Shown here one piece after another: positions 43,033 through 50,021 of a stretch of DNA of 50,128 nucleotides. Every line of letters begins with the position of its first letter. Within the stretch, counting starts at the first letter, position 1. The translations under genes were made by a program, and so were the position numbers. The DNA lies in the NCBI GenBank assembly GCA_910588615.1, contig CAJUOI010000016.1:1-50128 (forward strand), given 5' to 3'. The notes under the pieces are model-generated. The model had not been told where the DNA came from. It made no database searches and saw only the letters and a program-made list of their open reading frames with translations. Origin of the DNA: an uncultured Christensenellaceae bacterium (GTDB lineage: Bacteria; Bacillota; Clostridia; Christensenellales; Borkfalkiaceae).

Positions 43033-43083
43033 AGAAGATTTCTTCTTAAAATAATTGACAAAGAAGTTTTCTTCTTATACAAT
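43033..43083 (+). promoter_or_regulatory. Module C promoter with twin AGAAG-N4-CTTCT operators
   Basis: The plus-strand promoter is TTGACA (43055-43060), 17 bases, TACAAT (43078-43083). Operator 1, AGAAGATTTCTTCT (43033-43046), touches the minus-strand -10. Operator 2, AGAAGTTTTCTTCT (43062-43075), fills the plus-strand spacer. Their centres are 29 bases apart, so one regulator could shut both directions. Confidence 0.78.
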
Positions 43084-43118
43084 TAAGAATTAAGAAAATA
43101 AAAGGAATGAAAAGTTAA

Positions 43119-43313
43119 ATGGATATTTGGTCGTATGAAAAATACGTTTACTGTCTGGAACAGACATCGAAAAATCTTCGTATGGCAGCGCAAGGCGGGG
43201 ACGAAGAAGTAAAAGAACTCTCCGAGCGGGTCGATAAAATTTATTATAAAGAACGGGATAACTGTATGCGTCTGTTGCGGGAAATGGGGTTGTATCCGAG
43301 GCTCTTAAATTGA
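43119..43313 (+). CDS. Small protein of module C, function unknown
   Basis: The 64-residue helical protein has MDIWSYEKYVYCLEQTSKNL and a charged middle (GGDEEVKELSERVDKIYYKE), ending LREMGLYPRLLN. I know no family. It is under the twin-operator promoter of the divergent Xre gene, as in module B, but its sequence is unlike the module B protein. The binding site is weak (GGAATGAAAAG). Confidence 0.7.
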   Translation: MDIWSYEKYVYCLEQTSKNLRMAAQGGDEEVKELSERVDKIYYKERDNCMRLLREMGLYPRLLN

Positions 43314-43404
43314 CGGCACGAATCCGAGCCCTGTTTGCATAAAATGGAGTAGGTAAACGCCGGCGAAGCGTTTGAACCCAAAAGATACGAACAGAGGTTA
43401 AACT

Positions 43405-43716
43405 ATGTGCAATACTTGTAATCGTTGCTGCGGCTGCAACAACGGAACGGACGTGCAGAACAACAACGGCTGCGGCCGCAATTTATGTAATGAAATCGGG
43501 CGGGCGCTGAACAATCTTTTCCCTCTTCCCACAAACGACAACGGTTGCGGCTGCGGTTGTAACCGCAATCGGAGCGGTTGTGGCTGCCATTGCCACAGAT
43601 GGTGCAACGAACAGAGAAACGGCAGCGGCTGCAACGCCGATCTCAGCGGTCTTACGGATTGCGGGAACTACGACGCGTACTATGCGCGGCAGTACGGACT
43701 GTTTTGCTGTCGCTAA
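43405..43716 (+). CDS. Cys/Gly/Asn-rich small protein
   Basis: The 103-residue product has 18 Cys, concentrated in MCNTCNRCCGCNN, NGCGCGCN and SGCGCHCHRWC, with Asn and Gly between them, and ends with FCCR. There is no signal peptide or membrane segment. The middle (NLCNEIGRALNNLFPLPTND) is ordinary and helical, so it is not simple low complexity. Cys-rich proteins of this size in spore formers are often coat or exosporium parts, or bind metals. Neither is proven here. A possible binding site ACAGAGGT precedes the ATG. The leader contains AAACGC/GCGTTT. Confidence 0.75.
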   Translation: MCNTCNRCCGCNNGTDVQNNNGCGRNLCNEIGRALNNLFPLPTNDNGCGCGCNRNRSGCGCHCHRWCNEQRNGSGCNADLSGLTDCGNYDAYYARQYGLFCCR

Positions 43717-43754
43717 CAACGGCTGACGAATGCCGGTAAAAATTTACAGACGAA

Positions 43755-43786
43755 TTTCACCCTCTTCCGTCAGGAAGGGGGTGAAA
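43755..43786 (+). terminator. Hairpin after the Cys-rich gene
   Basis: A 14-bp stem TTTCACCCTCTTCC / GGAAGGGGGTGAAA (one T-G pair) with loop GTCA. There is no T-run directly after it, so termination is likely but not certain. Confidence 0.6.
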
Positions 43787-43846
43787 AGTCAAGCATTTTT
43801 ATAGAATTTTTTTAGATTTTCAAAAATTTTTTTGCAGTATGATAAG

Positions 43847-43887
43847 ATACCCGCTGAAAGTGGTATTTCGGCGGGTATTGTATTTTT
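43847..43887 (+). terminator. Terminator-like hairpin at the element boundary
   Basis: ATACCCGC (43847-43854) pairs with GCGGGTAT (43871-43878), followed by TGTATTTTT. Confidence 0.7.
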
Positions 43888-43912
43888 CTAACCCTTGCAA
43901 GGGTTAGAAAAA
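43883..43912. repeat. 30-bp perfect palindrome next to the element end
   Basis: The half TTTTTCTAACCCTTG (43883-43897) is followed directly by its exact complement (43898-43912). IS30-family enzymes are known to favour palindromic and terminator-like targets, so this may be the insertion site or part of the end of the integrated element. Confidence 0.7.
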
Positions 43913-43977
43913 CGGGGCGGGCTGGGTGTTTAAGTTGAATGACAAAATAGCCGTCTTTCGGCGACTTGTTGAATTTA

Positions 43978-43995
43978 TTGAAAGTGTACTTTCAA
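43978..43995. repeat. 18-bp palindrome, copy 1
   Basis: TTGAAAGTGTACTTTCAA, arms TTGAAAGT/ACTTTCAA. It lies just after the stop of the transposase gene, near the left end of the element. Two further exact copies lie at 46646 and 49386. Confidence 0.85.
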
Positions 43996-44001
43996 TTATT
44001 G

Positions 44002-45051
44002 TTAAATTGCTTGCAGTTGCTCGGCGAACAGTTCCGCGCTTGTCGCATACCCGAATATTTCCCGCGGGTAGTCGTTTACCCACGTTTCAACGGCTTTAAT
44101 GCGCTTGTCGCTTATGGTGGATAAGTCCGTGCCTTTCGGTATTAGTCGGCGTATTTCACGGTTTAACCGCTCATTACTGCCGCGCTCGCAAGAGGAGTAC
44201 GGGTGGCAATAGTAAACGCTTGTACGCTTGCCGCCGTATATGGACTTTTCAAGCCCCTTGAAGTCGCTAAACTCAACGCCGTTATCAACGGTTATACTTT
44301 TGAACAGTTTATGGAATTGCTTTCCGTATCGCTTTTCAAGTTTATTCACATAGCGCACAACCGTTGCCGCCTTATGGTCGGGCATTTTATACACAATTTC
44401 AAAGCGTGTCAATCGTTCGGTAAATGCAAGGATAGTTTCTTTCGTGCCTTGCTTGCCTATAACACAGTCCATTTCCCAATGCCCGAACGTATCACGGGCG
44501 GCAATCTCGGCGGGGCGTTTCTCTATGCTCGTGCCTTTCGGCGGGCGTTTAATTGTCGCTTTTTGGTAGTGCCGTTGTTTTAATTGCACGTCGTTCATTG
44601 TTATGCGCGTGAATATGTAGCCCGCACGGATATAGCGGTAAAGCGTAGTTTTTGAAATCATTGTGCGGCAAGCCTTTTCACGCTTAATTCTGCCCAATGC
44701 GGCACACGGGCTTATTTTGTCGTTTATAACACGGTTTTCAATTTCCCGCACAAGTTCAAAGTCGTTGCCGATTTTGAGGGGCGCACCGTGTGCCGATTGA
44801 TTTTGTCGGTACTTGTATTCGGCTATATCCGCGCTGTATGCAGTTACTTGCTTGTAGTGGCGTTCGCCCCAATAGTCGGTGTAAGTGTAAATCTTTTGCG
44901 TACATTGACCGCGTTTTAATTCGTTGTACACGGTTGCAAGACACACGCCCAACAACTCGGCAATGCGCTTTTTCGTACAGCCCGATTTCAAGTGATTTTC
45001 TATTTCGCGCCGTTGCGTTAATGTTAAGTCTTTCGTTCCTTTCCGTTTCAT
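44002..45051 (-). CDS. IS30-family transposase
   Basis: The 349-residue DDE enzyme has an N-terminal HTH for end binding (LTLTQRREIENHLKSGCTKK, RIAELLGVCLATVYNELKRG). A second HTH-like part follows, then the rve core with FGHWEMDCVIG (first Asp), KSITVDNGVEFSDF (second Asp) and YSSCERGSNERLNREIRRLI (Glu, with the spacing usual for DD33E). Full length for the family. It has its own near-perfect promoter. Because the neighbours form a phage-like operon on the same strand and no close inverted repeats frame this gene alone, it may be the integrase of the whole element rather than an unrelated insertion sequence. Confidence 0.95.
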   Translation of the reverse strand: MKRKGTKDLTLTQRREIENHLKSGCTKKRIAELLGVCLATVYNELKRGQCTQKIYTYTDYWGERHYKQVTAYSADIAEYKYRQNQSAHGAPLKIGNDFELVREIENRVINDKISPCAALGRIKREKACRTMISKTTLYRYIRAGYIFTRITMNDVQLKQRHYQKATIKRPPKGTSIEKRPAEIAARDTFGHWEMDCVIGKQGTKETILAFTERLTRFEIVYKMPDHKAATVVRYVNKLEKRYGKQFHKLFKSITVDNGVEFSDFKGLEKSIYGGKRTSVYYCHPYSSCERGSNERLNREIRRLIPKGTDLSTISDKRIKAVETWVNDYPREIFGYATSAELFAEQLQAI

Positions 45052-45077
45052 AGTCGTTATCGTTCCTTTATCGTTTT

Positions 45078-45106
45078 ATTATAGTGTTTTTCCGCTTGAA
45101 TTTCAA
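45078..45106 (-). promoter_or_regulatory. Promoter of the IS30-type transposase
   Basis: Minus strand: TTGAAA (45101-45106), 17 bases, TATAAT (45078-45083), then AAAGGA before the ATG. Confidence 0.85.
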
Positions 45107-45141
45107 ACGGTTTAAGCCTTAATTTTATGCGTGAGGCTATT

Positions 45142-45194
45142 ACGCGACACCTTGTACCCGCCGCGCTGCGCGCGGCGGGTACAAGGTGTCGCGT
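45142..45194. repeat. Long perfect hairpin in the rep-transposase gap
   Basis: CGCGACACCTTGTACCCGCC (45143-45162) and the next four bases pair exactly with 45170-45193, giving 24 bp with a 3-base loop, or 25 with the outer A-T. It lies in the largest gene-free stretch of the element (45052-45402), downstream of rep. In single-stranded DNA it would be very stable, so it could be a packaging signal or part of an origin. It has no T-run, so it is not a simple terminator. Confidence 0.75.
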
Positions 45195-45225
45195 TTAACC
45201 GACCGACAGCCCGCTTTCAGCACAC

Positions 45226-45274
45226 AAAAAAGGCGGCTTTCGCGCTAAACCGCTTGCGAAATGCCGCCTTTTGA
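45226..45274 (-). terminator. Second terminator after rep
   Basis: AAAAGGCGGC (45230-45239) pairs with GCCGCCTTTT (45265-45274), and TTTCGC with GCGAAA inside. The plus-strand A-run before it gives a U-tract for minus-strand transcripts. Confidence 0.8.
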
Positions 45275-45343
45275 TTTTGTTTTGCGGAAGTGAAAGCGAA
45301 GTGGAGCGCGTAACCGTGCTTTTTTCGGTTTTCAGACAAACGC

Positions 45344-45373
45344 AAAAAACACCTTATGTCAAGCCATAGGTGT
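45344..45373 (-). terminator. First terminator after rep
   Basis: On the minus strand ACACCTATG pairs with CAT(A)AGGTGT and is followed by TTTTTTG. It lies 30 bases after the rep stop. Confidence 0.75.
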
Positions 45374-45402
45374 AAGACCGTTGATATTATATTGTAACCG
45401 CG

Positions 45403-46383
45403 TTAAGCCGTTAAGCCGTACCGTGGCGGGTTGCAAATCAAGTCAATTATTGACATTTGTTTACGCTTGAAGTGCATTATATCGCGTTCCCAACTTATCA
45501 CGTCGTCGAAAAGTATATACTTTGTGCCGAAGTCGTTCATTTCCGTTACTATTTCGCCGTCGTTCAGTTTGCGGTATATTTCCGTCGGTATTCCTCTGCT
45601 GTATACAATACGTTCGCCCGTCTTGCCTATGTATTTTAACAAATAGTTTAGCGTTTGTCCGTGTTTCAGTTCCATTTCGTTTAATTCCTCGAAGTCGTTT
45701 CGTCCGAAAGTTTTTTGAAAAAAGTCGTTTTCGTGCGTCGTTTGCATTTTACCTTGTGCCGTGCTGTAATCTGTCTTTTCCGTTATCTTGCCTATCATTT
45801 CGCCGCCGGGTATGTATAGCAGTCCGTGAAAGTGTAGCCGCCCCGTTTCGGGCGCACGCTCAAACACACCCATATACCGCCAACCGCGCCGCGTGTGTAA
45901 GTGCGAAAGACAGCACCGCAATTTTTTACGGAACGTGTATTCGTCTTGCTTATCGTCGGCGTATGTGAAAGTTACAAAGTAATTCCAACGGTTGAGGTTA
46001 GCCTTACGGCGAAAGCGTTTTTTACGAACATACAAATTGTGTTGCTTGCGTTCGATTTTGTCCGCTATATATTTATCCAAGTCGGGATAGTCGGGGAACA
46101 GCAAGAGTATTTCCGCCTTTATGTACGCCGTCATTTCGTCGCCTTTTAAGCCGTCTTGCATAGCGGCGATATAAAGGCTGTCAAAGAGTATGTCTATATC
46201 CTCGCGCTTATATTTATGCGGCACGGGTTTAATTTGACTGCGTACACACCGCGTAGCGATATAATGACCGCCGTCGTTGTATATCTTGTAATACGGTGTT
46301 TCGGCGGGCGGTTGCGGCTCGTTGAAAAACGGGAACGGGCAACCCGACATATCGTCAATAGGAATTAAGTTTGCATAGCTCAT
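45403..46383 (-). CDS. HUH-type replication initiation protein
   Basis: This 326-residue protein has the pattern of rolling-circle initiators: a first motif WNYFVTFTYADDKQ, the HUH metal motif in GRLHFHGLLYIPGG (His-Phe-His), and a catalytic Tyr motif YLLKYIGKTGE. The N-terminal 100 residues are not part of the nuclease. Such enzymes nick one strand and start replication of ssDNA phages and small plasmids. CAGAGAGGT lies upstream of the ATG. The ATG overlaps by 4 bases the TGA of the TAG-interrupted frame, so the two were probably translated in series. Two terminators follow. Confidence 0.85.
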   Translation of the reverse strand: MSYANLIPIDDMSGCPFPFFNEPQPPAETPYYKIYNDGGHYIATRCVRSQIKPVPHKYKREDIDILFDSLYIAAMQDGLKGDEMTAYIKAEILLLFPDYPDLDKYIADKIERKQHNLYVRKKRFRRKANLNRWNYFVTFTYADDKQDEYTFRKKLRCCLSHLHTRRGWRYMGVFERAPETGRLHFHGLLYIPGGEMIGKITEKTDYSTAQGKMQTTHENDFFQKTFGRNDFEELNEMELKHGQTLNYLLKYIGKTGERIVYSRGIPTEIYRKLNDGEIVTEMNDFGTKYILFDDVISWERDIMHFKRKQMSIIDLICNPPRYGLTA

Positions 46384-46607
46384 TGTTGTTTACCTCTCTG
46401 TAATCGTTTGCTTGCGGGCTGTAAAGCCCCTTTCGCGGCATAAACCGCCTACGGCTATTTATTCCACGGTGGGCTTGACAGCCCGCATTTTCCGCAGTCC
46501 TTTCGCGCCGCCGAAAGCAACTCAAAAGGATAGCCCCTTTTGGGTTGCTTTTCGTCTTTGCTATCGTACTACGGAAAACCGCGCACTTGCATAACTGTAA
46601 CCGTCAT
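46380..46607 (-). pseudogene. Reading frame closed only by three TAG codons, between ATPase and rep
   Basis: From ATG 46607, which follows the binding site GCAGAGGT, the frame runs 75 codons to a TGA that overlaps the rep ATG (ATGA). It contains TAG at codons 13, 51 and 53 and no TAA or TGA before the end. Residues 14-50 look protein-like (YDSKDEKQPKRGYPFELL, then a CGKCG knuckle). The upstream bases GGTAAAAGAAAATGACGG and the palindrome before them match those of the gene at 49367, which supports a true start. It may be a decayed gene, a 12-codon leader peptide, or a gene with TAG readthrough. The DNA also forms hairpins (for example AGCAAC ... GTTGCT, 46516-46549). Confidence 0.4.
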
Positions 46608-46645
46608 TTTCTTTTACCTCTGCAATCTAAAAGGATAGCCCGTTT

Positions 46646-46663
46646 TTGAAAGTGTACTTTCAA
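46646..46663. repeat. 18-bp palindrome, copy 2
   Basis: The same 18 bases as copies 1 and 3. It overlaps the stop codon of the ATPase gene and lies 39 bases upstream of ATG 46607. Confidence 0.85.
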
Positions 46664-48822
46664 TTTTCGCGGTTATTCATACCGTTTAATAGGTCGTTTA
46701 TAAAGTAACTGTTTTGTGCGCCGAGTTCCGCGAAAGTCGCTTTTTCGGTTGCGTATTCCGCTAAATCGTCTATACCGACGGGAGAGCGCAACGCCTTTTC
46801 CGTGAAGAAGTCTGAAAAACAGTCCGTAGAAAAACGCTTGCTGTAAATCTTTTTCGACATTATGTAATACTTGTTTTCGTCAAGCGTTCCGTCTTGCGTT
46901 CCGCTTTCCACTTGCACCCGTAAACGGCAATATCCAAAGCGGTTATATATGCGCGTGTAATAGTGGTGTATTTTCGCCGTAATCGCCTTTAATAGATACA
47001 TAGGCAAAGTGTTATCCGAGCGCACAAAGCGGTATTGATAATACAGCCCCGCAAACTTGCCGAACAGCCAACTGTACAGCAATTCCGCAAGAGAGAAAAA
47101 AGGCATTGCAAGGCACGTTTCGCCGCTTTCGCGGATATGGACTATTTCGCATAAGTCGCGGGCATCTGCACCCCAACTTTCGGGGCGTTGTTCGTCCGTT
47201 ATTACCCGCACGAAAGGGAAGTTGTCAACCGTTGCCGAGTGGCGCACCATTTTCAACCAACTGTTAAATAAATCGTTCTTTTGATTTGTCGTTTCGTCTT
47301 TCTTTTTCTTTTCCGAAAGTTCAAGACTGTTGCCACGTTCCTTGCCCACCTCTGTAATTATGACAACGCCAAATTCAAAGTTATTTGCGTTCACGTTGTT
47401 TTCAATGAGCTTGCGTCCAAGCCGCAAACTGTCAAAGTCCAAAATATGCGCGTGGCGGGAATAACTGTCTATCAAGCGGCTATCACGCTTGAAAAAGTCG
47501 GCGTTCCAGAGCGGGAAGTTACCCAAGTCGGCAAGCACACCGTCCACGCGAACGGAATAATTTGCAATTAAGAGCGACGATTGAATTATATAGATAAAGT
47601 ATAATTGCGCGTAAATCTCGACGATTTCCCACACGTTGACAACCTTTAATTTATCGTCGTATTCAAGCCCGTAACGCTCGTAATCATAGTTAAAGAGCCG
47701 TTCGCGCGTTTGCGTTTTTTGCCACCTTGCCGCCTTTTTCGCTATGAATTGCCGTATCGTCGCAAGGTTGTACACCTCGTGATATTCCATAGCTCGCCGC
47801 AGTTCGTTTTCCAAATTACACCACGGAAAAGCGGGGAATTTCAAATCGTTTTCAAGTATCTTTTCAAACGCTTTATCGCGGAACATTACTTCTTGCGATA
47901 ACGCCATATCCGTTATAGCCGTTGTCTTTTTCTTGCCCATAGTGCCGCAGACCATATACACAATAGGGCGGACGTTGATAAACCCGCGATTACGCATTTC
48001 GTAATGATTGAGCCGCGCATACGCTATCTTTTTGCGGAACATATCGAACAGCACAAACCCGATTATTACCCACGCCCACACGGGAATAGAAGTAAACGGC
48101 ACGGACAAATCAAGAAAAAGTTTATACACTTGCCGATAGATATTTACCACGTCGAACGAAACGACGAAATAAAAGTAGTACGCTAAAAATTCAAAAATAA
48201 TCGCAACCGCATTGAAGTAGAACAGCCACAAGCACAGCCACACCGCCCAATACGGCTTATGCGCTTTTATGAACGCCCAAAGCCCCGCAAGCCATTGTTT
48301 GACGGGGCGATATGTATGAGCCGTGAGCCACTTAAACGCTTTTAGCGGGCGGCTGTCCTTGTCATAGTCGTTGTTTTCCTTTTTCAAGTACCGTTTCAAA
48401 TAGACATACGCCAACAGGACAAACGGCAATACGATTATTAGCACTTTGCAGAGCGTGAAAAGCAAATTGCCGAGAAAGGACAAATAACCCGTAAAATTAT
48501 CCATTGTCGCCCATAATTGCCAATAGCGCGCCCAATTTGACTTAAAGCCCGTCCACGTTTCCGGTAAAGGAACGGACGGAACAGAGGGCGGCGCGGGCGT
48601 GAAGTCGAAAAAGGGTATTTTCGGTAAGTCGTTTACAGTCGGCGTGATATTGTGCGATATGCCGAATATCTCGCAGAAGTAGTAACCCACCGATAGCCCG
48701 AAATCGCGCCCGCCCTCTATGAGCCTACCAAGCGCACCCGAATAGAGGAATACACCGCAAGCAATAAACGCAAGCGTAATTGCTATGCAAATGATATGGC
48801 GGTAATCAAACCGTTTATTCAT
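46660..48822 (-). CDS. Four-TM ATPase resembling filamentous-phage pI/Zot
   Basis: The 720-residue protein has four hydrophobic segments (about residues 10-30, 118-143, 193-222 and 243-262), then a P-loop NTPase domain. The Walker A is VCGTMGKKKTTAITD, where a Lys takes the place of the usual Gly before GK. A Walker B-like strand is FGVVIITEVGKERGN, and a later motif FVRVITDEQRPESWGADARD resembles the sensor/arginine region of HerA/FtsK-type packaging ATPases. Inovirus pI (Zot) has its ATPase before a TM segment, so the order here is reversed. A conjugation-type coupling protein is the alternative. ATG 48822 overlaps the preceding gene by 8 bases. Confidence 0.65.
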   Translation of the reverse strand: MNKRFDYRHIICIAITLAFIACGVFLYSGALGRLIEGGRDFGLSVGYYFCEIFGISHNITPTVNDLPKIPFFDFTPAPPSVPSVPLPETWTGFKSNWARYWQLWATMDNFTGYLSFLGNLLFTLCKVLIIVLPFVLLAYVYLKRYLKKENNDYDKDSRPLKAFKWLTAHTYRPVKQWLAGLWAFIKAHKPYWAVWLCLWLFYFNAVAIIFEFLAYYFYFVVSFDVVNIYRQVYKLFLDLSVPFTSIPVWAWVIIGFVLFDMFRKKIAYARLNHYEMRNRGFINVRPIVYMVCGTMGKKKTTAITDMALSQEVMFRDKAFEKILENDLKFPAFPWCNLENELRRAMEYHEVYNLATIRQFIAKKAARWQKTQTRERLFNYDYERYGLEYDDKLKVVNVWEIVEIYAQLYFIYIIQSSLLIANYSVRVDGVLADLGNFPLWNADFFKRDSRLIDSYSRHAHILDFDSLRLGRKLIENNVNANNFEFGVVIITEVGKERGNSLELSEKKKKDETTNQKNDLFNSWLKMVRHSATVDNFPFVRVITDEQRPESWGADARDLCEIVHIRESGETCLAMPFFSLAELLYSWLFGKFAGLYYQYRFVRSDNTLPMYLLKAITAKIHHYYTRIYNRFGYCRLRVQVESGTQDGTLDENKYYIMSKKIYSKRFSTDCFSDFFTEKALRSPVGIDDLAEYATEKATFAELGAQNSYFINDLLNGMNNREN

Positions 48823-49054
48823 ATTCCTTACCAAAGCCCTTACGCTCAAAATTACGGAAGTACGATAAAGTTTTATCGTCTATATTTTCAACCCTTACAC
48901 CCATAGAAAAAAGAGTTTTTGCAAAAGCAAATATACCCGCTGTATCCCACGGAAGTTGAGAATATAGTACCGCCGCAATTTTTTCAATCTGTATTTCGTA
49001 CACCGAAGTTGTCTTTTTGAAACCGTCAATATATCTTATCGTTTGTTCCGTCAT
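48815..49054 (-). CDS. Small phage-element protein, unknown
   Basis: 79 residues from ATG 49054: MTEQTIRYIDGFKKTTSVYE, then a hydrophobic but not transmembrane middle (AAVLYSQLPWDTAGIFAFAK) and a charged end. I know no family. Its ATG overlaps the stop of the TM gene (ATGA), and its own stop lies inside the ATPase start region, so it is translated in a chain with both. It could be a morphogenesis or DNA-binding accessory. Confidence 0.75.
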   Translation of the reverse strand: MTEQTIRYIDGFKKTTSVYEIQIEKIAAVLYSQLPWDTAGIFAFAKTLFSMGVRVENIDDKTLSYFRNFERKGFGKEYE

Positions 49055-49143
49055 ATCTGCACCGCCGTATAAATAAAATAGCCGATAACCACCAAAAGCA
49101 CTATACCGAGCAATACCCACAGTAACCGTTTAATCGTTTTCAT
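49051..49143 (-). CDS. 30-residue single-TM protein
   Basis: The gene encodes MKTIKRLLWVLLGIVLLVVI followed by GYFIYTAVQI: a basic start and one membrane helix, nothing more. ATG 49143 shares a base with the stop of the upstream gene (TAATG), and its TGA overlaps the next ATG (ATGA). Size and type fit the small tip proteins (pVII/pIX) of filamentous phages, which also lie upstream of the pI gene. That reading is inference. The perfect nesting in the operon argues that it is real. Confidence 0.75.
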   Translation of the reverse strand: MKTIKRLLWVLLGIVLLVVIGYFIYTAVQI

Positions 49144-49367
49144 TAAAAAATTAACCTCGCATATCTTGTAATTCGTTTGCCGTCGTAAATCATTTCGTAT
49201 AAATAAACGTGCTTATACATTACCTTAATTTTATACTTGCCGTCGCCCATATCCGATATTAACCCAAGTTCGATAAACTTGTTTACCGTGCCGAGAGCGC
49301 GGGCGCATAAGTTCAATAGCCGTTCGTATTGTTTTTCTGTCTTAATTATTCCCGCCGTGTCCGTCAT
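49143..49367 (-). CDS. Small phage-element protein, unknown
   Basis: 74 residues from ATG 49367: MTDTAGIIKTEKQYERLLNL, then CARALGTVNKFIELGLISDM and a beta-prone end (KYKIKVMYKHVYLYEMIYDG). No known family. It might be a winged-helix-like protein given the helix-then-strands plan. A TTG at 49403 inside the 18-bp palindrome could extend it by 12 residues, but ATG 49367 matches the start region of the frame at 46607. Confidence 0.75.
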   Translation of the reverse strand: MTDTAGIIKTEKQYERLLNLCARALGTVNKFIELGLISDMGDGKYKIKVMYKHVYLYEMIYDGKRITRYARLIF

Positions 49368-49385
49368 TTTCTTTAACCGTCCTTT

Positions 49386-49403
49386 TTGAAAGTGTACTTT
49401 CAA
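49386..49403. repeat. 18-bp palindrome, copy 3
   Basis: The third exact copy, 19 bases upstream of ATG 49367. The flanks TTTT before and TTTTC after are shared with copy 2. Confidence 0.85.
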
Positions 49404-49427
49404 TTTTCATTTTCGTTGCAAAATCAT

Positions 49428-49456
49428 TTGACTTTTGCCGCAAAGTAGTATATACT
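49428..49456 (+). promoter_or_regulatory. Plus-strand promoter inside the minus-strand operon
   Basis: TTGACT (49428-49433), 17 bases, TATACT (49451-49456). It points against all neighbouring genes. Confidence 0.75.
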
Positions 49457-49460
49457 TATA

Positions 49461-49547
49461 GACAGTTAAACGGCTTTACGCGCGTTTATCCCCGTTGCAA
49501 CACTTTGCGACAGTGCCCCGAGTGGTCTAATCTCGGGGACTTTTTTT
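49461..49547 (+). ncRNA. Candidate small RNA of the element
   Basis: About 85 nt run from the promoter above to a clean terminator: CCCCGAG (49516-49522) with CTCGGGG (49532-49538), then seven T (49541-49547). There is no reading frame of use. It is transcribed opposite to the operon, and its 3' end touches the stop codon of the 157-residue gene. By position it could be an antisense regulator of the operon message or of replication. It matches no RNA family I know. Confidence 0.6.
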
Positions 49548-50019
49548 ATTCTTTTTTTCCGCGAAATTTTTCCATTTTCTTGCGGTTTTCAGCGGCGGGT
49601 TGTGATTTGTATAAAACCTTTTCTTTTATCTTTTCCACGTCGTCGCTTGATACGTCCATATTCGGGTGATTTTCTTTGAATTTTTTATTTACCCGTATAG
49701 GATTGCCCTCGTCGTCCATAATCTCAACGTAATGCTTAAAGCGTGATTGTCCTTGTTGATAGTTTTTCAACCGTGTACGGTTTCTACCGTCGCGGCTTGA
49801 TAATTGCACAACGGCAAGGTCATTACGGGCGTTTGTTTCGATTACGACAACGGGACGTTCCTTTTCGGGTTGTTTCGCTTTCTTGTCTAAATACTTATCG
49901 CGTGTTGTAAGCGTTCTGCCTTGCGGCACTTTCCCGCTTGCCGTTCGTCCTTGATTTACTTTCTTTTTAGGCGTAGCCGCCCCATTTTTACGGGGCGGTT
50001 TTCTTGTATTCCTTGCCAT
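49546..50019 (-). CDS. Basic protein of the element, unknown
   Basis: 157 residues. The first 60 are strongly basic and probably disordered (TPKKKVNQGRTASGKVPQGR). A short central domain follows (PVVVIETNARNDLAVVQLSS and FKHYVEIMDDEGNPIRVNKK), with a charged tail ending KFRGKKE. It may bind nucleic acid, such as the phage single strand, by charge alone. The GAGGT site lies in the end of the upstream frame, with 2 bases between genes. After its stop the operon is interrupted by the 142-base region that holds the plus-strand RNA. Confidence 0.75.
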   Translation of the reverse strand: MARNTRKPPRKNGAATPKKKVNQGRTASGKVPQGRTLTTRDKYLDKKAKQPEKERPVVVIETNARNDLAVVQLSSRDGRNRTRLKNYQQGQSRFKHYVEIMDDEGNPIRVNKKFKENHPNMDVSSDDVEKIKEKVLYKSQPAAENRKKMEKFRGKKE

Positions 50020-50021
50020 TT

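Noticed and set aside
44002..45051. Stand-alone insertion sequence unrelated to the neighbouring genes
   Set aside because: Not excluded, but I found no pair of close terminal repeats framing only this gene, and the strand, spacing and phage context favour one element. Kept as an alternative.
48815..49120. 101-codon version of the 79-residue element gene
   Set aside because: The longer start would overlap most of the 30-residue TM gene. The ATG at 49054 overlaps its stop as ATGA, a normal coupled start.
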